Positions 47,046-55,788 of a DNA stretch of 64,000 nucleotides are shown piece by piece. The notes under the pieces are model-generated. The model was not told the origin of the DNA and ran no database searches. It was given only the letters and a program-made list of their open reading frames with translations. The position numbers and the translations under genes were made by a program. Position 1 is the first letter of the stretch. Every line of letters begins with the position of its first letter. The stretch is from Hydromonas duriensis. Its GTDB lineage: Bacteria; Pseudomonadota; Gammaproteobacteria; Burkholderiales; Burkholderiaceae. Where the stretch lies: the NCBI RefSeq assembly GCF_004363775.1, contig NZ_SNZE01000006.1, positions 1-64,000 on the forward strand. The letters run 5' to 3'.

Positions 47046-48089
47046 ATGCACTTCCAGTTTTACAACGATTATTCAGAAACCGCTCATCCTGCGTGCATGG
47101 CCGCTTTAGCACACGAACCCACACAACAGCTCGCGGGTTATGGCTTGGATGACGTGAGCGCACAGGCGGCGGACGCCATCCGCGCGGTGTGCAAATCTCC
47201 AAAAGCCGCCGTGCATTTTGTCAGCGGCGGCACGCAGGCCAACTTGACGATGCTTGCGGCGATGCTGCGTCCTTTTGAAGCCATTATCGCGGCGCAGACT
47301 GGGCATATTTACAGCAACGAAACAGGCGCGATTGAGGCCACTGGGCATAAAATCATTGCCATGCCTGCCACTCAAGGCAAGCTGACACCTGCGAGCATCG
47401 AGGCGGCGGTCGCGGCGCATCCTTGGGAACACACCGTGCGGGCGCGGGTGGTCTTCATTTCGCAAGCGACTGAGTTGGGGACGGTGTATTCGCTCGCGGA
47501 GTTGCGTGCGTTGCGCGCTTGCTGTGATACGCATGGCTTGTATTTGTACATGGATGGTGCGCGTTTAGGTGCGGCGTTGATGAGTCACGATGCGGATTGG
47601 GATTTAGCAGACATCGCTGCATTGGCCGATGTGTTTTATATCGGTGGCACAAAAAATGGGGCGGTGCTCGGCGAGGCGATTGTGATTGTTCATCCTGATT
47701 TGCAAGTTGATTTTCGTTATCACCTCAAGCAGCGCGGCGCTTTGCTCGCCAAGGGGCGGGTGGTGGGCAGTCAATTTTTGGCATTGTTCAGCAATGACTT
47801 GTTTCAATCGCTTGCGGCACATGCGAACGCTTGCGCAGAGCGGTTACAAAATGGCTTATTGGCAATGGGTGTTGCTTTTGAAACATTATCTTCAACTAAC
47901 TTAATTTTCCCTACTTTACCGAATCATGCCGTTGAGCAACTACAACAACGTTATGGTTTTCATATTTGGAAAAAAGTATCGGATACACATCAAACCATTC
48001 GTTTGGTAACGTCATGGGCGACGCCTATGGATAAAGTAGATGATTTTTTAAATGACACCCGCCTCGCGCTCGCTGAAGGAAACTCATGA
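47046..48089 (+). CDS. ltaE: Low-specificity L-threonine aldolase
   Basis: A 347-residue PLP enzyme splitting threonine or allo-threonine to glycine and acetaldehyde. It shows FYNDYSETAHPACM at the start, LYLYMDGARLGAALMSHDAD (about residues 165-184) and the PLP Lys in FYIGGTKNGAVLGEA (about residue 206). The family member here is of the bacterial beta-eliminating lyase-like type. Its stop overlaps the PhzF gene. Confidence 0.92.
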   Translation: MHFQFYNDYSETAHPACMAALAHEPTQQLAGYGLDDVSAQAADAIRAVCKSPKAAVHFVSGGTQANLTMLAAMLRPFEAIIAAQTGHIYSNETGAIEATGHKIIAMPATQGKLTPASIEAAVAAHPWEHTVRARVVFISQATELGTVYSLAELRALRACCDTHGLYLYMDGARLGAALMSHDADWDLADIAALADVFYIGGTKNGAVLGEAIVIVHPDLQVDFRYHLKQRGALLAKGRVVGSQFLALFSNDLFQSLAAHANACAERLQNGLLAMGVAFETLSSTNLIFPTLPNHAVEQLQQRYGFHIWKKVSDTHQTIRLVTSWATPMDKVDDFLNDTRLALAEGNS

Positions 48090-48928
48090 GTTCAACTGTC
48101 CTTAATTATGCCATTGTGAATGTATTTGCAGAAACCGCATGGGGCGGCAACCCGCTCGCCATCGTGCCCAATGCCGACGCGTTAGACAGCACGACCATGC
48201 AATTGATTGCTCGACAATTTAACTTGTCTGAAACGGTGTTCATCAGCCACGCCGATACCGATGCGGCTCGGCTGCGCATCTTCACGCCCGACCATGAAAT
48301 GCCATTCGCAGGTCACCCGACCATTGGGGCTGCTTGGTGGTTGCACACACACCATCATCTGCCCGACACGTTCAGCCTAAGCACCCAAGCAAAAACCGTT
48401 CAGATTACGCATGACGATGGCATTTATCGTTTACAAATTTCGGGTTACGAGAGCCAGCCCCCGTCATTGAGCAACGAGGGTTTGGCCGATGCTTTAAACA
48501 TCTCAATGGCTGATTTGGGCGCACCCGCGCGTTGGATGAATTCGGGCACATGGCAACTCGTTGTTCCGTTAAACAGCGCAGAGGCCGTTCATCGCGTGCG
48601 CCCGCAGCTTGCGGCTTTAGTGGATGACACCGTCAGTGCGGCGCATTTAAATGTTTATGTGTGGCACGAGGTGGATAATCAAGTCACTTCGCGTTATTTT
48701 TTCAATATCGACAACGCTGTTTTAGAAGACCCTGGCACAGGCTCGGCGTGTTGCAACCTCGGGGCATGGGCGCATGAGGCGGGACGAGCACCGCTCGCAT
48801 GGCACATCACTCAAGCGGAAAGCATCAACCGTCCAAATCATTTGTATCTCGAGGTCAATCACACGGGTGACATTACAGTGGGCGGGCGCGTCATGCCATT
48901 TTCCACAGGGCAATTGAACCTTCCATAA
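48086..48928 (+). CDS. PhzF-family isomerase
   Basis: A 280-residue protein with the diaminopimelate-epimerase-like fold of PhzF. NVFAETAWGGNPLAIVPNAD (about residues 12-31), FTPDHEMPFAGHPTIGAAW (about residues 71-89) and EDPGTGSACCNLGAW are the conserved blocks. The catalytic Glu in SETVFI is kept. No phenazine pathway is present, so its substrate is unknown. It is coupled to ltaE by an ATGA overlap. Confidence 0.92.
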   Translation: MSSTVLNYAIVNVFAETAWGGNPLAIVPNADALDSTTMQLIARQFNLSETVFISHADTDAARLRIFTPDHEMPFAGHPTIGAAWWLHTHHHLPDTFSLSTQAKTVQITHDDGIYRLQISGYESQPPSLSNEGLADALNISMADLGAPARWMNSGTWQLVVPLNSAEAVHRVRPQLAALVDDTVSAAHLNVYVWHEVDNQVTSRYFFNIDNAVLEDPGTGSACCNLGAWAHEAGRAPLAWHITQAESINRPNHLYLEVNHTGDITVGGRVMPFSTGQLNLP

Positions 48929-48981
48929 TTTTTATTCGCTCGATGTTTAGCTTCTTTTTTGGTGCAAGAAGACTGGAGAAC

Positions 48982-49062
48982 ATGAGCGAACCATCCTCAC
49001 CTTTAACGTTGTTAATATGCACACTTCTTCATCGACCCCGCGCCTCACATGGGCGCAGATAA
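48982..49062 (+). CDS. Possible 26-residue upstream ORF overlapping the benE start
   Basis: The ATG at 48982 has GGAGAAC before it and opens a 26-codon frame (MSEPSSPLTLLICTLLHRPR...) that ends at 49062, 46 bases inside benE in another frame. The benE ATG itself has no visible ribosome site. This could be a coupling leader peptide. Alternatively, it marks the real N-terminus with a frameshift or sequencing slip between the two. Confidence 0.3.
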   Translation: MSEPSSPLTLLICTLLHRPRASHGRR

Positions 49063-50240
49063 AACGCGACCAATCAACCACCGCCCTAACTGCCGCGTTT
49101 ATTGCAATTTTGGCAGGATATGGCGGGCCGCTCGCCATTGTCATCCAAGCCGCGCAAGCGGGACAGCTCAACGAAGCACAAACGACTTCGATGTTGTGGG
49201 CGTTGTGTTTTACTTTTGGTTTTGCGGGTTTTGTCTTGAGCTACGTGACTAAAGCACCGATTATCACGGCATGGAGCACGCCAGGGGCGGCCTTCCTCAT
49301 TTCTGCATTACCGAACACGCCTTATCCAGAAGCCATTGCGGGCTTTGTGGTGGCGGGTGCAATCATCTTTTTAATTGGCATTTCGGGCGCGTTTGATTCG
49401 GTCATGCACCGCATACCCAAAACCATTGCAGCGGCTTTGCTTGCGGGGATTTTGTTTCGCTTTGGCATCAACACCTTCATGACACTTTCGACCGACACAA
49501 CACTCATGCTGCTGATGCTGACCACGTACATCATCGGCAAGCGTTTATTTGCGCGCTATGCCATTTTGGCGGTCTTGTTTGTCGGCTGCGTGTACGTCTT
49601 TGGTATCCAAGGTCACGCGGTTCCGCATGTGCCATTGCATGTCGCCCCCCCACTATGGACCACGCCAGAATTCACATTCAAAGCGTTGTTCAACATCGGC
49701 CTACCCCTCGCGTTAATCACGTTGACGGGTCAACAAATGACGGGCATTGCCGTGTTGCGCGCATCGGGCTTCAGTGCAGCACAAGCCCCTGCCAAACCCT
49801 TAATCAGCCTAACGGCTTTCCTGTCGCTGATTAGCGCACCGTTTGGCAATTTTGGCATCAACCTCGCTGCTATTACCGCCGCGATTTGTACCGAAAAAGA
49901 GTGTCACCCCGACCCAAGCAAGCGATACATCGCAGGATTGTGGTGCGGCGTATTCAGCATGATGCTGGGTACATGCGCGGGCGTTTTGGTTTTATTTTTC
50001 TTAGGCCTGCCCAAGGTGCTCATCACCATACTGGCTGGACTGGCCTTGCTCGGTGCAATTCTGAACAGCATCAGTAACGCCACTTCCACCCAACATTCGC
50101 CCAGTGAACGAGAAGCGGCTTTAATTACCTTTATGACCTGCGCTTCAGGCGTGACTTTGTTTGAGCTGGGCAGCGCATTCTGGGGCATCGTGTTCGGTTG
50201 CATCGCCCACGTTATATTGACTTACACAAAAAAATCATAA
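49017..50240 (+). CDS. benE: BenE-family benzoate/H+ symporter
   Basis: A 407-residue membrane protein with about 12 helices, homologous to BenE transporters, which carry benzoate in with protons. PIITAWSTPGAAFLISALPN (about residues 81-100) and FGNFGINLAAITAAICTEKE (about residues 279-298) are the family blocks. No benzoate dioxygenase genes are nearby, so the physiological substrate is uncertain. Its start overlaps the upstream ORF at 48982. Confidence 0.9.
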   Translation: MHTSSSTPRLTWAQIKRDQSTTALTAAFIAILAGYGGPLAIVIQAAQAGQLNEAQTTSMLWALCFTFGFAGFVLSYVTKAPIITAWSTPGAAFLISALPNTPYPEAIAGFVVAGAIIFLIGISGAFDSVMHRIPKTIAAALLAGILFRFGINTFMTLSTDTTLMLLMLTTYIIGKRLFARYAILAVLFVGCVYVFGIQGHAVPHVPLHVAPPLWTTPEFTFKALFNIGLPLALITLTGQQMTGIAVLRASGFSAAQAPAKPLISLTAFLSLISAPFGNFGINLAAITAAICTEKECHPDPSKRYIAGLWCGVFSMMLGTCAGVLVLFFLGLPKVLITILAGLALLGAILNSISNATSTQHSPSEREAALITFMTCASGVTLFELGSAFWGIVFGCIAHVILTYTKKS

Positions 50241-50371
50241 ACTGCTGCCATCATGCAGCAAACCGATAAACATCGTTGCGTCAACCAAACGCATCATTGA
50301 GATGTTTTAGCCATTGAGTTGTTTTATAATGGCGAACGTAGGTCAAACCATACATTTTAAAAGGAAGTTAA

Positions 50372-51358
50372 ATGAGTAAGCTTTTGAAAAATTTGCTAAT
50401 CGCCGCCTTGGTCGCACCGACCATCGCCATGGCACAACATGTGAATTTGGACAGCGTGGTCGCCACAGTGGCAGGTGAACCCATCACAGCACAAGAAGTA
50501 CAAGAGCAAATCACCACCAACATTGGTATTCTTACCCAGCAAGCACAAGCCAGCAAAAAGAAATTAAATTTAACTAAAGCCCAAGAAGAAGAAATCAAAC
50601 AAGACTCGTTTAACGAAGTCATCCAGAACCGTTTGATGGTTAATAAAGCGAAAAATTTAGGCATCAATATTTCTGACGCTGATGTGAACCAAGCACTGAA
50701 CAACATTGCACAATCACAAGGTGCTACGCTCGAACAGTTCAAACAAAACGTCATCAAGCAAGGTGGCGAAAAAGGCTGGGCGGCATTGAACCGTGACTTG
50801 CGCACAGACATGATTAAAAGCGCCTTAATCAAACGCGAAGTCGAGGACAAAGTCACGGTGACTTCAGCAGAAGTGGACGCACTTTTAAGCAAACAAAAAT
50901 TGGGCAAGGACAACCCCATCCCAAGCACCAAGGGCGTTGAAGCCAGCCATATTTTTGTCGCGGGCAACACCGCCGCCGCCAAGAAAAAAATTCAAGGCGC
51001 AAAAGCAAGACTTGATAAAGGCGACGCTTTTGAAACCGTTGCTCGTGAAGTCTCTGAAGACCCAAACACTTCTGTAAATGGCGGCAAAGTGCCCGTTATC
51101 ACTTTTGACAATGGCGTTGACCCTGCGGTCAGAAAAGCGGTTGAAAATGTCAACAGCGGCACCACCACGGACATTGTCCCTACAAAAAATGGCTTCCACA
51201 TTTTCAAAGTAGGTCAACCAACTGAATTGACTTTCAGCCTGCAAGACCAAGAAAAAATGGCTCGCGCTGCGTTGATGGAGCAAAAGCTGCCAGCCGCGTA
51301 TGACGCTTGGATGAGAAATTTAATGGAGTCAAGCAAAGACTTGGTGCAAATTAAATAA
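50372..51358 (+). CDS. Periplasmic parvulin-type peptidyl-prolyl isomerase, SurA-like
   Basis: A 328-residue secreted chaperone/isomerase. A signal peptide (MSKLLKNLLIAALVAPTIAM then AQ) is followed by a SurA-like N-terminal helical region (about residues 25-180). One parvulin domain follows (about residues 190-285, with ASHIFVAGNTAAAKKKIQGA and TKNGFHIFKVG). SurA usually has two parvulin domains and more than 400 residues, so this is a short form or a PpiC-type relative. Position before pdxA and rsmA is the SurA place. AAGGAA precedes the ATG, and a TATAAT lies at 50325-50330. Confidence 0.85.
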   Translation: MSKLLKNLLIAALVAPTIAMAQHVNLDSVVATVAGEPITAQEVQEQITTNIGILTQQAQASKKKLNLTKAQEEEIKQDSFNEVIQNRLMVNKAKNLGINISDADVNQALNNIAQSQGATLEQFKQNVIKQGGEKGWAALNRDLRTDMIKSALIKREVEDKVTVTSAEVDALLSKQKLGKDNPIPSTKGVEASHIFVAGNTAAAKKKIQGAKARLDKGDAFETVAREVSEDPNTSVNGGKVPVITFDNGVDPAVRKAVENVNSGTTTDIVPTKNGFHIFKVGQPTELTFSLQDQEKMARAALMEQKLPAAYDAWMRNLMESSKDLVQIK

Positions 51359-51383
51359 ACACATCAACGAACAGGCTCCACAC

Positions 51384-51418
51384 AAAAAGCTGCATTGTCT
51401 TGGCAATGCAGCTTTTTT
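51384..51418 (+). terminator. Rho-independent terminator after the SurA-like gene
   Basis: AAAAAGCTGCATTG (51384-51397) and CAATGCAGCTTTTT (51404-51417) form a 14-base stem with a 6-base loop and a final T-run to 51418. It separates the isomerase gene from pdxA. Confidence 0.93.
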
Positions 51419-51503
51419 ATGTCTCTTTTTTCACCTGTCCTTTCGCCTGTTTTGATTGCCTTTTAAACACGCCTTCACACAAGGCAAGTGGTAAAATACG
51501 CCA

Positions 51504-52535
51504 ATGAACGCGACCCCATCACTCCCATTGGCAATTACAACTGGCGAACCTGCAGGCATAGGTGCTGAAATCAGTTTACGCGCCGCCTCCGAATGGCTCA
51601 ATCGCCCATCCCAAAACAACCACAGCCAAACGCCCGTGGTCTTGGTTGGCGACCTAGATTTCTTAACACAGACAGCGCATGACCTATCGTTAAGTCTACA
51701 ACTGCGCCGTTACGACCCGCTCAACGCGGCCACTCCCAATACGCTGGATGTCGTCCACATCCCATTACACGCGCCTGTGACTTTAGGGCAGCTTAATGTG
51801 GCCAACGCACCTTACGTATTGAAATTGCTCGACACGGCGGTGATGGGCATTACGAAACAATTTTTTTCAGGCATGGTCACCGCCCCAGTGCATAAAGGCA
51901 TCATCAATGAGGCGGGCATTGCCTTTACAGGGCACACCGAATATTTAGCAGAGATGACCGAAACTGAACAAGTGGTCATGATGCTCGCGGGAGGGGATTT
52001 ACGTGTGGCGTTAGCGACCACCCACTTGCCTTTGAGTCAAGTACCTGCGGCCATTACACAGCCATCTTTAGCCAAAACGCTTTCCATATTGTTAAATGAT
52101 TTAACAAGTAAATTCAATCTTGCATCGCCACGGGTATTGGTCACGGGACTTAACCCACACGCGGGCGAAAATGGTCACATGGGACGCGAAGAAATCGAGG
52201 TCATCACGCCCGTGATTCAACAGTTTCAAGCGCAAGGCCACGATGTGCGAGGCCCTTACCCTGCCGACACACTCTTTCAACCCCGTTACCTGCAAGACGC
52301 GGATGCCGTGTTAGCGATGTATCACGACCAAGGGCTGCCTGTGCTCAAATACGCCAGCTTTGGACAAGGCATCAACATCACTCTGGGTTTACCGCTCATT
52401 CGCACCTCGGTTGACCACGGCACGGCCTTAGATTTGGCGGGCAAAAATCTCGCTCACTCGGGCAGCATGCTCGCCGCCATTCAATGCGCACACACCATGG
52501 TCTGCGCCCGCTCAAACACACAAGGAAACATCTAA
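51504..52535 (+). CDS. pdxA: 4-hydroxythreonine-4-phosphate dehydrogenase
   Basis: A 343-residue enzyme of pyridoxal phosphate synthesis. It opens with [20 protein letters not shown] (about residues 7-26). The metal-binding His are in [20 protein letters not shown] (about residues 129-148) and [12 protein letters not shown] (about residue 274). The stop overlaps the rsmA start as TAATG. No ribosome site is visible, and a TAAAAT lies 6 bases before the ATG, so a leaderless message is possible. Confidence 0.96.
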   Translation: MNATPSLPLAITTGEPAGIGAEISLRAASEWLNRPSQNNHSQTPVVLVGDLDFLTQTAHDLSLSLQLRRYDPLNAATPNTLDVVHIPLHAPVTLGQLNVANAPYVLKLLDTAVMGITKQFFSGMVTAPVHKGIINEAGIAFTGHTEYLAEMTETEQVVMMLAGGDLRVALATTHLPLSQVPAAITQPSLAKTLSILLNDLTSKFNLASPRVLVTGLNPHAGENGHMGREEIEVITPVIQQFQAQGHDVRGPYPADTLFQPRYLQDADAVLAMYHDQGLPVLKYASFGQGINITLGLPLIRTSVDHGTALDLAGKNLAHSGSMLAAIQCAHTMVCARSNTQGNI

Positions 52536-53329
52536 TGTCTACCCACATTGCCCGCAAACGCTTTGGACAAAATTTTTTACATGATGATGGTGTCATTGCT
52601 GACATCGTGCGGGCGATAGACCCTCAAGCAAGTGACTGCCTGACGGAAATTGGGCCAGGTTTGGCGGCTTTGACCGCACCGTTGTTGGAGTACATGCCCC
52701 ACATGCATGCTGTTGAGCTTGATCGTGATTTGGTGACTCGTTTGCAACAGCGTTTTAAACCCTCGCAACTCACGATTCACAGCACTGATGCGTTGAATTT
52801 TGATTTTTTAAGCATTCCCGCCGCAGAGACAGCGCAACGTAAAGTCGTGGGCAACCTGCCCTATAATATTTCCAGTCCACTGTTGTTTCACCTCGTCGAA
52901 TTTGCACCCCACATTGACATGCAAGTGTTTATGCTGCAAAAAGAAGTGATTGAGCGCATGGTTGCCTCGCCGAGTGATAAAGCATATGGTCGCTTATCGG
53001 TCATGTTGCAATATCGCTACGAGATGGAGCACCTGTTTGACGTGCCACCGCACGCGTTCACCCCTGCACCCAAAGTCACTTCAGCGATTGTGCGCATGTA
53101 CCCCAAGCCCGTGAGCGCGCGCCACGCGACTGATGAAAACCACTTGTCGAAATTAGTGGCTCAAGCCTTTAGCCAACGCCGAAAAATGTTGCGCAACACC
53201 CTAGGCGACATGGTGTCGCTCGACCAAATGGCCGCGTGTGACATTAAGCCCACCGCGCGGGCAGAAGAACTGTCGCTTGAGCAATTCGTACAACTTTCTA
53301 ATTTTTTACTGGCTCATCCTGACCATTGA
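52535..53329 (+). CDS. rsmA: 16S rRNA (adenine1518/1519-N6)-dimethyltransferase
   Basis: A 264-residue methyltransferase (KsgA) that dimethylates two adenines in helix 45 of 16S rRNA. It starts [20 protein letters not shown] and has the SAM loop EIGPGLAALTAPLL (about residues 38-51) and the catalytic NLPYNISSPLLFHL (about residues 108-121). The pdxA-rsmA pairing is typical. Confidence 0.97.
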   Translation: MSTHIARKRFGQNFLHDDGVIADIVRAIDPQASDCLTEIGPGLAALTAPLLEYMPHMHAVELDRDLVTRLQQRFKPSQLTIHSTDALNFDFLSIPAAETAQRKVVGNLPYNISSPLLFHLVEFAPHIDMQVFMLQKEVIERMVASPSDKAYGRLSVMLQYRYEMEHLFDVPPHAFTPAPKVTSAIVRMYPKPVSARHATDENHLSKLVAQAFSQRRKMLRNTLGDMVSLDQMAACDIKPTARAEELSLEQFVQLSNFLLAHPDH

Positions 53330-53334
53330 ATATT

Positions 53335-55560
53335 ATGACCCAACCTTCTGCACCGCACCGCCTGTCTGACATTCGCCTTCGCCTTGGCGGTGTGGCGTGT
53401 GTCGCTTGTACGGACTTAATCGAACGCGACTTACAGCATGTCGATGGTGTATACAACGCCCAAGCCAACTACACGTTACGACGCGCATTTTTACAACTAG
53501 ACCCCACAAAAATCACAACAAACGATGTCATCAAACGCATCGAAAAACTCGGTTACCACGCTTTTGAAGAGCAAGCCAACACCATCAGCGAGGCAGAGAA
53601 AAAACAACAACGCAGTGAGCTGTTTCGCCTACTCGTGGCGATATTGCTCATGATGCAAAGCATGATGTTTATGTACCCTTTTTACGCCAGCAATGAAGCG
53701 GACATGGGTGCGGACATGGCTCATCTCATGAAATGGGCAAATTTTGCATTGACCCTGCCCGTCATGTTTTTTTGCGCCACACCGATTTTCAAAGGCGCGT
53801 GGGCAGAGATTCGCATGCGACAACTGGGCATGGACACGCCCGTTGCATTCGCGCTCATGGTCGCCTTCATCGCCAGCGTCTACGCCACGATAACCAATGT
53901 CGGCCATGTGTATTACGACTCCATCACCATGTTTGTCGGATTTTTGCTGAGCGCACGATACATTCAATTTCGCGCCTTAAACAAAGCCGCGACTTACCTG
54001 AATGACGTGTTGCAACACAAACGTTTATACGCAGAAAAAGTCCGTAACTACCCCGCCGATAAAAACATTCAACTCACGCCCGCCGATGAGTTGGCAATGG
54101 ATGACGTGGTTTTTATCGCCAGCGGTGAAATCATTCCCGCCGATGCCATATTGATTGAAGGGCGCACCAGCTGCTCTCAAGCCCTGCTCACTGGCGAATC
54201 ACAGCCAATTAACAAAGTCGTCGGCGATGCACTACTCGCAGGCTCGACCAACATCGAACAAGGCATTTATGCCCGCATCACCGCCGCCCGCGGCGCAAGC
54301 GAACTCGACACCATTGAACGCCTTGCCCAACAATCCGCCATGCACAAACCCGCGCTCGCTCGACTGGCCGAGCGCATGGCACGTTATTTTTTGTATGGGC
54401 TTTTAACCGTATGTGCCCTCTCTGCCGCATACTGGCTGATGCACGACAGCAGCCGCATTGTGCCTGTCGTCGTTGCCATTCTCATCATCACTTGCCCATG
54501 TGCCCTTGCCCTCGCCGTACCCACGGTATTAACCGCCGCAACCAGCGCGCTAGCGAAACATCATGTGCTTGTGATACAACCCCAAGCCTTGGAAAACCTA
54601 GCCAATGTGGATATGTATGCGTTTGACAAAACAGGAACCCTCACCGAAGACGTACAAACGCTAGAACACATCGAACTGACCGATGCCGCCCGAGCGATTG
54701 ATTTCTCAACGAATGACGCGCTACAAATCGCCGCCACTCTCGAAACCGCCTCACGTCACCCCATCGCCCTCGCCCTGCGCAAATCGTTACAAGAACTCAA
54801 GCTGCCCGAACGCATGAACGATGTTGAGGCCATGAGCCTCATGGTCGGTCAAGGCGTCACTGGAACAATTTCAGGCTATAACTATCGCATCGGCAAACCT
54901 CGCTTCGCCGCCGAGCGCGACCTCGCAACGCACGAATTACCCAAACACATCGAGGGCAAAAGTGTCGCCCTGCTCTGCTCCGATGGTGAATGTCTCGCGT
55001 GGTTCATTCTCAGCGACAAAACCCGCGCCAATGCCACGAACTTAATCCAGCATTTACAGGCATCAGGCTGCCAAGTCGCACTGGTCAGCGGCGACAAAGC
55101 AGACGTCGTCATGCCATTCGCCGCGAGCTTAAACATCCAAGATGTGCATGCCAACGCCACCCCCGCCGACAAATTGGCACGCATCCAATCATGGCAAGCA
55201 CAAGGCAAGATTATCGCCATGACAGGTGACGGCATCAACGATGCGCCCGTACTGCAACAAGCCAACGTCGCCATCGCCATGGGACACGGCAGCAGCTTAA
55301 CGCAGATGCAAGCCGACCTCGTTATTCAATCAGGTGAGTTAAATGACGTATACGCCGCACACATCATCGCGCGGCGAACCAAACGGTTGATGCGGCAGAA
55401 TCTCGCATGGGCGATGATGTATAATTTAATCGCCATTCCGCTTGCGGCCACTGGCAACGTCACGCCACTTATTGCCAGTATCGGCATGGCCGCCAGCTCC
55501 TTAGTTGTCGTCTCCAATGCTTTAAGGGTATTGCGCCCCGTTCATCAATTAGGAAATTAA
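53335..55560 (+). CDS. ccoI: Heavy-metal P-type ATPase, CcoI/FixI-type copper exporter
   Basis: A 741-residue copper-transporting ATPase. An N-terminal metal-binding domain has GVACVACTDLIE (CxxC, about residues 20-23). After it come LLTGESQPI, the transmembrane CPC motif in IITCPCALALAVP (about residue 387), the phosphorylation site AFDKTGTLT (about residue 433) and MTGDGINDAPVLQQANVA. The directly following ccoS gene shows that this is the copper-supply ATPase for cbb3-type cytochrome oxidase. The ATG at 53335 is preferred over a TTG at 53326. Confidence 0.9.
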   Translation: MTQPSAPHRLSDIRLRLGGVACVACTDLIERDLQHVDGVYNAQANYTLRRAFLQLDPTKITTNDVIKRIEKLGYHAFEEQANTISEAEKKQQRSELFRLLVAILLMMQSMMFMYPFYASNEADMGADMAHLMKWANFALTLPVMFFCATPIFKGAWAEIRMRQLGMDTPVAFALMVAFIASVYATITNVGHVYYDSITMFVGFLLSARYIQFRALNKAATYLNDVLQHKRLYAEKVRNYPADKNIQLTPADELAMDDVVFIASGEIIPADAILIEGRTSCSQALLTGESQPINKVVGDALLAGSTNIEQGIYARITAARGASELDTIERLAQQSAMHKPALARLAERMARYFLYGLLTVCALSAAYWLMHDSSRIVPVVVAILIITCPCALALAVPTVLTAATSALAKHHVLVIQPQALENLANVDMYAFDKTGTLTEDVQTLEHIELTDAARAIDFSTNDALQIAATLETASRHPIALALRKSLQELKLPERMNDVEAMSLMVGQGVTGTISGYNYRIGKPRFAAERDLATHELPKHIEGKSVALLCSDGECLAWFILSDKTRANATNLIQHLQASGCQVALVSGDKADVVMPFAASLNIQDVHANATPADKLARIQSWQAQGKIIAMTGDGINDAPVLQQANVAIAMGHGSSLTQMQADLVIQSGELNDVYAAHIIARRTKRLMRQNLAWAMMYNLIAIPLAATGNVTPLIASIGMAASSLVVVSNALRVLRPVHQLGN

Positions 55561-55709
55561 TGGAAACCTTATATTTACTCATCCCATTGTCTGTTGTTTT
55601 GGTGTTCGTCATCATCTGGGGTTTATGGTGGGCGGTGCATCAAGGGCAATTTGACAAACTAGAAAAGCAAGGTCGCAGCATCTTTGAGGATGAAGACCAA
55701 ACGGAATAA
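55560..55709 (+). CDS. ccoS: cbb3-type cytochrome oxidase assembly protein CcoS
   Basis: A 49-residue protein: METLYLLIPLSVVLVFVIIW forms a single membrane helix, and the tail has WAVHQGQFDKLEKQGRSIFE followed by an acidic end. This is the typical CcoS plan (helix, then WAv..GQfddle..., then acidic tail). The ATG overlaps the ccoI stop as TAATG. CcoS helps insert cofactors into cbb3 oxidase. The structural ccoN-P genes are not in this window. Confidence 0.92.
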   Translation: METLYLLIPLSVVLVFVIIWGLWWAVHQGQFDKLEKQGRSIFEDEDQTE

Positions 55710-55732
55710 AACGGTTCAGCCTTTTGAATATT

Positions 55733-55763
55733 AAAAAAAGCCAGTCAAATGACTGGCTTTTTT
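55733..55763. terminator. Bidirectional terminator between ccoS and ppsA
   Basis: AAAAAGCCAGTCA (55735-55747) and TGACTGGCTTTTT (55750-55762) form a long stem with A- and T-runs at both ends. It stops ccoIS transcripts on the plus strand and ppsA transcripts on the minus strand. Confidence 0.92.
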
Positions 55764-55788
55764 ATGAGGCAACCGCTTGTACAGTGGT

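Noticed and set aside
50243-50260. TGCTG/CAGCA hairpin after benE
   Set aside because: It has a 5-base stem with no T-run, too weak to call a terminator.
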